From assembly GCA_046727435.1 (NCBI GenBank), contig JBKPCR010000226.1, positions 1 through 14,979 on the forward strand: DNA of 14,979 nt. The letters are read 5' to 3'. The stretch's first letter is position 1. Each line of letters opens with the position of its first letter. Made by a program: the position numbers and the translations under genes. The DNA comes from CAVPRW01 sp046727435 [NCBI: bacterium]. Its GTDB lineage: Bacteria > Tectomicrobia > Entotheonellia > J063. This document shows, one piece after another, positions 7,390 through 14,289 of the stretch. The notes beneath the pieces are model-generated. The model was not told the origin of the DNA. It did no database searches and saw only the letters and a list, made by a program, of their open reading frames with translations.

Positions 7390-8538
7390 ATGATGCCGGA
7401 GCGTCATGGCGCTAATCCCCTCATGCGCCCATCATCACTTGGCCGCGAGCCCACGCCGCTGCGTGTCCTTGAGTATTGGCGCACCAGTCTTGCTGATGCC
7501 GAGCGGCAAGCAGTCGCTGGGGAAAAACTTCGCGTTGCCTCGACTATCCCGACACAGATGCTTCGTCGCGGACAGATTACGAACAGGGATCTGGTGGATA
7601 GGCTCTTCCGTGCGTACGCCGACGCTCCGGGAGAGCCCGCGGGCACCAACCGAGTAGATGCGACAGCCCCACCTGTACAATTATCATCCGCAACAGATCA
7701 AGAAGCGCTATGCCCGGTTCTGCTCTGCGTCGTGCGCGCATCTCCCCGAATCAAAAGCGGCAAGAGAACGCAGACCCCCTTACGCTACGTCGCCCCGTTA
7801 TGGATCCCGGCCATTCTTTCACGCAGCGGCAGGCTCACCTAGCCCGAAGGTGCGGCGCCGTGGCTTTCACGGGACCTATTGGAGCCCATACCGCCCAGAA
7901 GAAATCAGATCATGCTCGGGAGGACCGAGAACCTGGACGAGTTCCTTTCGAACAACGAGGTGCCCGAGACTGGGGAGGGCTGGACCGCATATTGGGCATA
8001 CGCCAATGCGATGCTTTCCCATGTTGCGCGGGATGCGGGTTGGTCCTACGCAGACGTGTCCGTGGATGACGCGGCGAAGAATGAGACAGTGGGCCGCGGG
8101 TTTGATCTGGTGGCGGCCGGCCTCGATCCCCATCGTCTGTACCAGACCGATCGCGGCTCATTTGTGCTCGCCGACACCCGAATCCAGGGGGCGAGCACGC
8201 ATATTTTGAAGCTCTACGATCATCTGCGTACGAGGAGAACCGTCCCAGCTTTGCTTGATCTGTTTAGACACCTCGACAGTTGCCCACGGTGCCCAACGCT
8301 TTCACCCGTAGAGCAGCAAGCGAATGCGGCGCGTCACCTCGGACAGATGGGTGATGCGTTTAAGCCTGCGCCATCTCAGCGCCAGGCGCTCCACCATTTT
8401 CTAGCGATTGGGCTAGACGAAATACTCGCTGTCAACGGCCCACCAGGTACGGGGAAGACGACGCTGTTGCAAAGCATCGTGGCCACGCTCTTCATTGAAG
8501 GCGCACTGAATGGAACGGACCCAACGATTTCAGTATAG
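7390..8538 (+). pseudogene. SF1 helicase (Dna2/UPF1-like), amber codon and C-terminal truncation
   Basis: The N-terminal half of a large superfamily 1 AAA-domain helicase. ATG 7390 or 7393 follows GGGGAG. The N-terminus has PLRVLEYWRTSLADAERQ. The frame runs to TAG 7840-7842, then continues in the same frame as PEGAAPWLSRDLLEP and LGRTENLDEFLSNNEVP, so the amber codon is the only break before 8536. Further on come SQRQALHHFLAI (Q-motif-like) and Walker A GPPGTGKTTLLQ (8437-8472). The frame then ends at DPTISV and TAG 8536-8538. Walker B and all later helicase motifs, normally several hundred residues, are absent, so no ATPase activity is possible. The stretch 7640-7740 is less well conserved. 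Intact homologues often exceed 1,000 residues. The Nudix gene begins 124 bases later in the same reading frame. Confidence 0.7.
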
Positions 8539-8548
8539 ATCCTCGCCA

Positions 8549-8612
8549 CCTCCGTTGGCGGAGGGCGTGGTCAGAGCCACGACGGCGCTCGACCGTGCCG
8601 TCGGCGTCGAGC
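8549..8612 (+). terminator. Two tandem hairpins between helicase remnant and Nudix gene
   Basis: CCTCCG (8549-8554), loop TTGG, CGGAGG (8559-8564) is a perfect 6-bp tetraloop hairpin. GCTCGAC (8587-8593) pairs with GTCGAGC (8606-8612) across 12 nt. Neither is followed by a T run. They could mark the truncation junction of the helicase or act as a leader structure for the Nudix gene. Confidence 0.3.
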
Positions 8613-8661
8613 CCCCATGGATGAGCCACGCGTAATCGGCATCTTCAGGAGCATCCAAGCC

Positions 8662-9210
8662 ATGCCAATAGCAGAGGTGCTGTCCACAAAGGTACTTCAG
8701 AGCTATCGCATCTTTGCGATCGTCGAGCAAGAACTGCGGTTGCCGTCCGGTCGGACGGTAGTCCGCCAGTTGGTGCACCACCCCGGCGCGGTCGTGATCA
8801 TGCCCCAGTTAGAAGACGGCCGTCTGCTCTTGATCGCACAGTATCGGTTTGCCCTTGGGGAGACGTTGCTGGAATTTCCGGCGGGTACCCTCGAGCCGGG
8901 GGAAGCGCCACTGGAGTGCGCCAGGCGCGAGCTCATCGAAGAGACGGGGTACCGGGCGGAGCACTGGCGTGCGCTGGGGATTACCTACCCCTCGCCAGGC
9001 TACTGTGATGAACAGCAACATCTGTTTATGGCCACTGGTCTGGTGCCCGAGCATGCCACAGGGGATGAAGACGAGATCATCGAGGTGAAGGGGCTGACGG
9101 TGCAGGAGGTCGAGCGGTCCATCGCCGATGGGAGGTTGGTCGATGCGAAGTCGATCGCCGCCTATGCCCGAGCCAAGCTGCAGGGAGTGCTCCCCGGGAT
9201 GTCGGCCTAA
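8662..9210 (+). CDS. nudF: Nudix hydrolase, ADP-ribose pyrophosphatase type
   Basis: Intact Nudix hydrolase of 182 residues (from ATG 8662), most like NudF, which cleaves ADP-ribose to AMP and ribose-5-phosphate in the cytoplasm with Mg2+. The Nudix box is complete: GTLEPGEAPLECARRELIEE followed by TGY, fitting Gx5Ex7REUxEExGU, with U an aliphatic or bulky residue. N-terminal features typical of the ADP-ribose group are the LPSGRTVVRQLVHHPGAVVI strand pair and LIAQYRFALGETLLEFPAGT. SPGYCDEQQHLFMATGL follows the box, as usual. I prefer ATG 8662 because AGGAG lies at 8647-8651 and homologues begin near this point; an in-frame ATG at 8617 would add 15 residues that look unlike the family. No partner gene is adjacent. 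The specificity for ADP-ribose is inferred from length and flanking motifs only. Confidence 0.92.
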   Translation: MPIAEVLSTKVLQSYRIFAIVEQELRLPSGRTVVRQLVHHPGAVVIMPQLEDGRLLLIAQYRFALGETLLEFPAGTLEPGEAPLECARRELIEETGYRAEHWRALGITYPSPGYCDEQQHLFMATGLVPEHATGDEDEIIEVKGLTVQEVERSIADGRLVDAKSIAAYARAKLQGVLPGMSA

Positions 9211-9849
9211 ACCCGTGGGGTGGGCTCCTGTGCCGAGACTGGGACGCACTCATCGGTCGCTGATCGGCTATTGGCGTGATCCGGCTCATGCCATATGGTC
9301 TGGGGGCTCCAGCGTCAAAAATTCTCCCCAACGTGCGTTCCCGGAGGATGATGACCTGTGAACCGCCGCATCGTTGGGAGGAGCTGTGTCACACAGCACC
9401 GCCGTAGGGCACCAACGCGCAGCGATGGGCGCCCACCGTGCTGGAGCAGGTGACCCGAACCTCGCCTGGTGTATGCCTGCTGCGCGGGTTGCGACACGTG
9501 TCCATCTTCCCCCATTCTACCGGGTGTGCAGATCTACACGCCACTGTGTACGATCACACAACGGCTCTCTCGCCTACGGTTGGCCATGTCTTCACGCCGA
9601 GAACCCCACTCCACCCGTGCGCGACGGCGTCCTTTCGTATCGATCGCCGCCATGTCTGAGTTCAGCTGACGGCGCTCGATTGATCAGTCATCTTCGAAGC
9701 TTGCCATCGTCTGTCGCCTTCGGCATCGCTTTTGCTGAACCCCGGAGCACAGCCCAGCATCTGCTGAGGTACTGGGCCTACGCCCTCCTCACCGCACCGT
9801 CACGCGTGGGGACGGGCTCCTGAGGGAGGGTCACGGAGGAGAGGCCCGA
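9211..9849. other. Non-coding stretch with repeat copy D
   Basis: Apart from repeat copy D (9256-9326), no gene is recognised in these roughly 640 bases. The open frames present show no domain motifs and have skewed composition. CGTGGGG-N1-2-GGGCTCCTG occurs at both ends (about 9213 and 9805), perhaps an old flanking repeat. Confidence 0.4.
9256..9326 (-). repeat. FDGG-type repeat, copy D
   Basis: Minus strand reads RIFDAGAPRPYGMSRITPIA then DQR. The CTGATCGGC and CCAGCGTC ends are 49 nt apart, exactly as in copies A-C, and GAT CAG CG matches copy A. It is the most diverged copy but fully in register. Confidence 0.5.
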
Positions 9850-9874
9850 TGCAAGTGTACCGACGGTTCCTGAC

Positions 9875-10882
9875 GTGATGTGCGTGCCAGACGTCGGCAC
9901 CAGCGTCTCGAAGCTTGCGAGCGGAAGCTCTATACCTGCGTGCGCGCTGAGCAGGTACACGCCCCGCTATCTCGCCAGTGCTCCTGGCACGGGGGAACCG
10001 ACGTCCGACCCCCTGGCGTGGTGTCCCCCGAAAGGCTCGCCCGCCCCGCATCCGAGTGGCCGGCTACGGCTCGCCACCTGGAACCTGGAGAACCTCCACG
10101 CCCAGGATGGCCAATCGACCTATACCGGGGCAGACCTGTCGGTGAAGAGCACGGTCACGGATTACGACCGCATCCGGTGCTACGTGCGGCTTTTTGACCC
10201 AGATATCCTCGCGGTCCAGGAGGTTGATGGCGAGGCGGCCCTCAGCCGGGTGGTGGATACCGAGGTCTATGATGTGCACGCGGACGATCGTCCCAAAGGC
10301 ACGCTGAACGGCCAGCAGAATACCGGCTTCGCGATCAAGCGCGGGCTCACGGTCGTGCGCCAGCCGGATGTCCAGGCGCTAGATATCCGCGGCGACGGCA
10401 GCCTGCGCTATGGCACCCGGATCGATCTCACGCACAATGGCCAGACGCTTCAGCTGATGTCGGTGCACCTCAAGAGTGGGTGTTTCGAGAGCGCTTCAAC
10501 CAGCTCGGCCTGTGAAACGCTGCTGGCGCAGGTGCCCGTCCTGGAGGCCTGGATCGATGCGGCAGCCGAGGGCCCAACGCCCTTCATCGTGCCGGGCGAC
10601 TTCAACCGCCGGCTCACCCAGCCGGGCGATCGGGTCTGGGCCGACATCGACGATGGCGGACCCGCCAACGCCGATCTCACGACGCTCACGCAAGACATGC
10701 CCGTGAGCTGCCGGGATAATACGTTCACCGAGTTCATCGACCACATCGTCGTCGACCGGCGAGTGGTGCCCTGGGTCGATCGCACCTCGTTCCGCCAGAT
10801 CACCTATCGGCAAGCTGACAAAGCCGTCTGGGAAAAGCTCTCCGACCACTGTCCGGTACTCGTCGAGCTGTGGACCCGGTGA
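9875..10882 (+). CDS. Endonuclease/exonuclease/phosphatase family protein
   Basis: Metal-dependent phosphodiesterase of the EEP superfamily (DNase I/AP endonuclease fold). The catalytic core from about residue 62 to the end is complete: LATWNLENL (Asn), DPDILAVQEVDG (metal-binding Glu), LMSVHLKSGC, IVPGDFNRRL (Asp and Asn), FIDHIVVDRRV and LSDHCPVLVEL (Asp-His pair). Two Cys pairs could form disulfides, as in secreted members. The substrate is unknown: nucleic acid, phosphoinositide or other. The N-terminal 60 residues are odd, with no signal peptide and no similarity. A strong ribosome-binding site (GGAGGAG, about 9836-9842) points to ATG 9850 in another frame, which meets TGA after nine codons. 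The original start and signal sequence have probably been lost to a frameshift, so translation of the core is uncertain. A GTG or internal start is possible. Confidence 0.82.
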   Translation: MMCVPDVGTSVSKLASGSSIPACALSRYTPRYLASAPGTGEPTSDPLAWCPPKGSPAPHPSGRLRLATWNLENLHAQDGQSTYTGADLSVKSTVTDYDRIRCYVRLFDPDILAVQEVDGEAALSRVVDTEVYDVHADDRPKGTLNGQQNTGFAIKRGLTVVRQPDVQALDIRGDGSLRYGTRIDLTHNGQTLQLMSVHLKSGCFESASTSSACETLLAQVPVLEAWIDAAAEGPTPFIVPGDFNRRLTQPGDRVWADIDDGGPANADLTTLTQDMPVSCRDNTFTEFIDHIVVDRRVVPWVDRTSFRQITYRQADKAVWEKLSDHCPVLVELWTR

Positions 10883-11491
10883 TGATGGGGGCGCGAGCAA
10901 AGACGAGAGGGGCTGCTGATCGCGAACCACTCGACCCACTGGTATGACGGCCTGCACATGCTCGTAGTCGCCGTGGTCGCCAGCGCGAATCAACTCGATC
11001 AGGGGCCGCGGGGAGAGGCTTTATAGACAGGAATGCAAGGTGGTCGCATGGCTCTGAGCATTGCGCCAGGATGCCGGGGCCGCCTGAACTTGCGACATCT
11101 CTAGTTCCCTTGTCCCGGTCCGCCTCCTGTGTCGATCTACGCATGGTGGTCAGGACTGAACACCTCTCCGTCCAAGCGGCTTTGGCGGGGATCTGCCCCA
11201 CCCTTTGCCACCGCGTCAGCCCTCACCTGTGTGTACATCTACGCACTTAGGCGATCCCACCTCGGTCCATGCCACCACCACGCCGCGCGATTGTTCAAGG
11301 ATGACGGACGAGGGGGCGAAGTGGAATCGCTCTTGCACTGATGCGGCATCGGCTGAACATCCTCGGGGTGGCTCGACGTCCAGCGCGCGTCATCGTCTCT
11401 GCCATCCTGCCCGGCAGAAAAGGATGATCACCGCACGGGGGACGGGCTGACGCGAGCGGAAGTATGGCTGTCGCGCTCAGGCGACGATTGT
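10883..11491. other. Non-coding stretch with no recognised gene
   Basis: No gene is recognised. Directly after the EEP stop the same frame yields a short protein-like piece (HSTHWYDGLHMLVVAVVA, about 10928-10981) of unknown origin. The motif TGTG-N3-4-ATCTACGCA appears at about 11128-11143 and 11230-11245, with a looser version near 9525. GAGCGGAAG, seen in the 1.5-2.3 kb repeat region, recurs at 11454. Confidence 0.35.
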
Positions 11492-12286
11492 GTGGCACAC
11501 CCGGGCCCAAATGTGGGCAAAGGGGCGAGCGCCTCAGATGCACCGGCGCGCCGAGGTCTAAGGGGAAAGCGCACTCTGCGGCGAGAATGGGTGGCGATCA
11601 CGTCGGGTGAGACGACAACGGCGCTGCTCACCATGGGCATATTGTCCACCGCACTGTACGCCCGCGATTACAATGAGACGAAGAACCTGGGGGGCACCAA
11701 GAGTACCGCGCGCACGCCCGAGCAGACCGAGGCGGTGAAGTTCTGGACCCAAGCCAATCTCGGCCCCTCGTGGCAAGCGGCCGCGCGCCAACTCTCGGCA
11801 GCGAAGGGACTCACCCTCGCCGAGAATGCACGCCTATTCGCGCTGCTCAACATGGGTGTTGCCAACACCTTCATCAACGACTGGGATGCGAAATTCACCT
11901 ATCACTTCTGGCGGCCGGTCACCGCGATTCGCAACGGCGACATGGACAGCAACGACGCCACCGAGCGCGATCCCAGTTGGACCTCGTTCAACGCGACACC
12001 GATGCACCCGGAATACCCGCCGCAGGCGGCCATCGGTGCCGGGGTGGTGGTCAGCGTGCTGGAATCGGTGTTTGGGCCCCAAGCAGTCATCCCCTTCATT
12101 GCGACCGATGTCATGGATCCGAAGCTGACGCGGCAGTTCAACAGCATCGCGCAGATGGCCGACGAGCACAAAAATGTGCGCATCTGGGGCGGTATCCACT
12201 TCAGAAATTCGCTGGACGTCGGCGAGGACATGGGCCGGAAGATCGCCGTCTACTTGATCGACCACTCACTGACGCCAGCGCGTTAA
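11492..12286 (+). pseudogene. Vanadium haloperoxidase/PAP2 C-terminal part, catalytic His missing
   Basis: C-terminal two-thirds of a PAP2-superfamily vanadium-dependent haloperoxidase, an enzyme that oxidises halides with H2O2. Family text starts at about 11640 (SALYARDYNETKNLGGTKS, TPEQTEAVKFW, LTLAENARLFALLNMGVAN). The first vanadate motif K-x6-RP is present (KFTYHFWRPVTAIR). Next, homologues have HPEYP-CAH or -SGH, where the His is the acid/base; here it reads HPEYPPQAAI, so the His is gone. The third motif R-x5-H is present (RIWGGIHFR). The residues before about 11640 are not family-like, and the usual N-terminal helical domain and signal peptide, about 150 residues, are missing. The frame itself is open and ends in TAA. 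I regard it as a truncated, inactive gene. A GC-rich hairpin follows the stop directly. Confidence 0.7.
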
Positions 12287-12287
12287 C

Positions 12288-12307
12288 GGAGCCGCGAGCG
12301 CGGTTCC
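12288..12307 (+). terminator. Hairpin directly after the haloperoxidase stop
   Basis: GGAGCCGCG (12288-12296) pairs with CGCGGTTCC (12299-12307) over nine positions with one G-U pair; the inner pair probably opens to give a four-base loop. It begins one base after the TAA stop. There is no T run, so termination may be weak or Rho-assisted. Confidence 0.38.
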
Positions 12308-12507
12308 CATGCCGGCCGCATGATCCCTCGCGGGTGTGATGGTGACAACCGAGGTCGAGAACGCCGACGCCACGGGGGCTCGTGTCGAGGTCGGCGAACG
12401 TGCAGTCGTGCTCTCCCGGCGACCCGTCAAAAAGTAACCGCAGGATGCTTGCCTTACCCTGGCCTTGTCGGCCACGCCGGCATGCATCGATGAGTCTGGA
12501 GTCGATG

Positions 12508-13428
12508 ATGTTACACGAGGCGATCCCCACGTCACTGCGTCATCCGGCCGCCCGGCACACGCTGGAATGGAAACTCCATTGGCTGTTCCGCCTCGCGCTC
12601 TGCGGCGAGTTTGTCGGTCATGGCGTGTTTGGCGTCATGACCAAACAGGCCTGGGTACCCTATTTTACGCTCTTTGGCTTCCCCGAGGCCTGGGCTTGGA
12701 CGCTCATGCCGGTGGTCGGGAGCGTGGATATCACCTTGGGGGTGCTGGCGCTCATCGCCCCGACGCGTGCCGGGCTCCTGTATATGGCCTGGTGGGGACT
12801 GGTCACCGCGTCGCTCCGGCTGCTCGCGGGCGAAGGGGGATGGGAGTTTCTGGAGCGGTCCTATAACTTTGGTGTGCCCTTCCTGATGCTCTGGGTGCAT
12901 GGCTGGGATACGCATATCAGATCCTGGTTTACCGTCATCACTGAGATCCCACGCGTCACTGTGGCCCGAGCGCAAACGACCCAGTGGGGGCTGCGCGGCA
13001 TCATGGCCGGCATGCTCATCGGCCACGGTGCCTTTGGGCTGGTGATGGGCAAACCCACGCTCCTCCCATTGTACGACGCGGCGGGCTTCGGCGCTTTTGG
13101 CGTCCCCCTCCCCAGCGTGAGTGCGGCCATTGGCGCGTTTGAGATGCTCCTGGGGCTCCTCTGTTTGGAGGTGCAGGTCGCGACCTTTTTCCTCTTCGTG
13201 TGCATATGGAAGTTGGGGACGGAGTTGCTCTACGTCCCCGCGCAGACCTATGGCGCGTGGTGGGAAGTGCTGGAGCGCGGCAGTAGCTATGCGGCCCCCC
13301 TGTTGTGGATCGGGATGCAGCAGGTGCTCACCACCTATGGGATCCCCGCCCAGGGGCTGATCCCCCGCCGTTGCCTGCGTGCGCTCGGCCGAGCGGCGCG
13401 TCATGCGGAGGTGCGCCTCCCGTCATAA
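12508..13428 (+). CDS. Multi-pass membrane protein with two DoxX-like halves
   Basis: Intact inner-membrane protein of about 306 residues. It consists of two similar halves of four hydrophobic segments each, in the style of DoxX/DUF-type four-helix proteins. First half: LALCGEFVGHGVFGVMTKQA, then SVDITLGVLALIAPTRAG and GWEFLERSYNFGVPFLMLWV. Second half: IMAGMLIGHGAFGLVMGKPT, then IGAFEMLLGLLCLEVQVATF and WWEVLERGSSYAAPLLWIGM. The matched GHGxFG and WExLER elements prove an internal duplication. The WExLER Glu/Arg near the end of each half is the only charged conserved site and may be functional. Start: GGAG at 12498-12501 fits ATG 12508 (spacing 6) better than ATG 12505; upstream in-frame starts lack protein-like text. 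No partner gene is visible. DoxX relatives have been linked to quinone or thiol redox, but this role is inference. Confidence 0.85.
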   Translation: MLHEAIPTSLRHPAARHTLEWKLHWLFRLALCGEFVGHGVFGVMTKQAWVPYFTLFGFPEAWAWTLMPVVGSVDITLGVLALIAPTRAGLLYMAWWGLVTASLRLLAGEGGWEFLERSYNFGVPFLMLWVHGWDTHIRSWFTVITEIPRVTVARAQTTQWGLRGIMAGMLIGHGAFGLVMGKPTLLPLYDAAGFGAFGVPLPSVSAAIGAFEMLLGLLCLEVQVATFFLFVCIWKLGTELLYVPAQTYGAWWEVLERGSSYAAPLLWIGMQQVLTTYGIPAQGLIPRRCLRALGRAARHAEVRLPS

Positions 13429-13430
13429 TG

Positions 13431-13451
13431 GCCGCCACAGCGCTGGGCGGC
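13431..13451 (+). terminator. Short GC hairpin after the membrane protein gene
   Basis: GCCGCC (13431-13436), a 9-nt loop, and GGCGGC (13446-13451), starting three bases after the stop codon. Six base pairs with no T run make this only a possible terminator. Confidence 0.25.
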
Positions 13452-13714
13452 TGGTCCGCTAGGAATGTGCCCTCGACCGATCGCCCGACTCTCACGATCT
13501 GGTGTGGTGGAGATCACGCAGGTCCTCTGTGACGACATTGCAGAGGGCTATGCCGGGGGCCATCAGCTTCCCCCTGTCGTGAGCCGTCACGAATCGCGAC
13601 ATCCTCCTGCGCGAGGACATTCACCTCCCTTGACCTCCGCGCCAGGAGAGCGGGGCGTAGCGGAAGCTGCGACACCCCCACCCTGCCGCGAGCATGCGGG
13701 TCACCTGTTCGGCG

Positions 13715-13743
13715 TTGACAGGGCCAAACGGCTTCCATACAAT
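13715..13743 (+). promoter_or_regulatory. Strong sigma-70-type promoter
   Basis: TTGACA (13715-13720), a 17-base spacer, TACAAT (13738-13743). The -35 is perfect and the -10 differs from consensus at one position. It is followed 58 bases later by ATG 13801 with AGGAGGT in front. This is the best promoter in the window. Confidence 0.62.
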
Positions 13744-13800
13744 CGCGCCCCCCGACCGTGATTGAGCGGTATCTTGCGGCTATGATACAGGAGGTCCCCC

Positions 13801-14031
13801 ATGCCTCGCGATCGTCCCCATCATTTCCGCATCACTCCTGTCCTGATGCGCCTCGCAACACCAAGCTATTTTCTCCTGAGGCCGCAAATCCTCACACCCA
13901 TCTATGCCTTCCCACGGGCACGATGGGCGACGCCTCGCACCGCGTTGCCGAAGGCATTCCAGACCGCAGGTATCGTGCTGGCTCCAGGTCGTGGCCGCCG
14001 TCGGCCGTGCTGCCGAATAGGGGGCGCATAA
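13801..14031 (+). CDS. Short ORF with strong promoter and ribosome-binding site, product unknown
   Basis: 76 codons from ATG 13801, preceded by AGGAGGT at 13789-13795 (spacing 5) and the promoter at 13715-13743. These are the strongest expression signals in the window. The product (MPRDRPHHFRITPVLMRL onward) is basic, Pro- and Arg-rich, with no signal peptide, no membrane segment and no recognised motif; its second half looks like non-coding translation. It may be the preserved 5' end of a gene whose body has decayed by frameshift, a real small protein, or a leader peptide for the region downstream. The gene that follows (14290) has its own ribosome-binding site. Confidence 0.35.
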   Translation: MPRDRPHHFRITPVLMRLATPSYFLLRPQILTPIYAFPRARWATPRTALPKAFQTAGIVLAPGRGRRRPCCRIGGA

Positions 14032-14051
14032 CATCCTGCCACATAACATCC
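14027..14051 (+). repeat. Direct repeat CATAACATCC x2
   Basis: CATAACATCC occurs at 14027-14036 and 14042-14051, separated by five bases, so the period is 15. The second copy sits in CCACATAAC, which resembles the arms of the inverted repeat at 14140-14163. It may be part of an operator region for the monooxygenase gene. Confidence 0.4.
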
Positions 14052-14139
14052 GGATTCAGGCCATTACGCGGCAATACTCCCGTCTAAGCCGACCCTATGG
14101 GAGGTTATCTTGACATCCCCAGCAAGACTGTCGGGAAGG

Positions 14140-14163
14140 TTATGTGGACAGATTTCCACATAA
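14140..14163 (+). promoter_or_regulatory. Perfect 9-bp inverted repeat, possible operator
   Basis: TTATGTGGA (14140-14148), a 6-base spacer, TCCACATAA (14155-14163). It is AT-rich and lies in a GC-rich setting, about 127 bases before the monooxygenase start and 24 bases after a TTGACA (14110-14115). The spacing and symmetry fit a dimeric repressor site; it could also form an RNA hairpin, but no T run follows. Confidence 0.5.
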
Positions 14164-14289
14164 TCAAGAGTTCGGCCACTCGTTAGACCATTCGTCAACA
14201 CCGGTCAGAGGGAGACGCTGCTTGACGTACGACTGAGCGGCCGGCAGTATGGAAGCATGCAGAGGCATCTGCCACAGGAGGACACAGAC

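Noticed and set aside
9374-9823. 150-codon plus-strand ORF
   Set aside because: No motif, skewed composition, no ribosome-binding site; overlapping frames look equally random.
12339-12437. 33-codon plus-strand ORF (VTTEVENADATGARVEVGER) after the haloperoxidase; the opposite strand reads LLFDGSPGEHDCTFADLD
   Set aside because: Either could be a remnant (the second a possible fifth FDGG copy), but the plus ORF is too short and the FDGG alignment needs a three-codon gap, so neither is called.
12532-13404. Long minus-strand open frame (290 codons) opposite the membrane protein
   Set aside because: It is antisense to a clear membrane protein and its product is Arg/His/Gln-rich without motifs; it is an artefact of GC-rich codon use.
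14140-14163. DnaA boxes or a replication origin
   Set aside because: The arms TTATGTGGA/TCCACATAA resemble but do not match TTATCCACA, and there is no dnaA/dnaN context.
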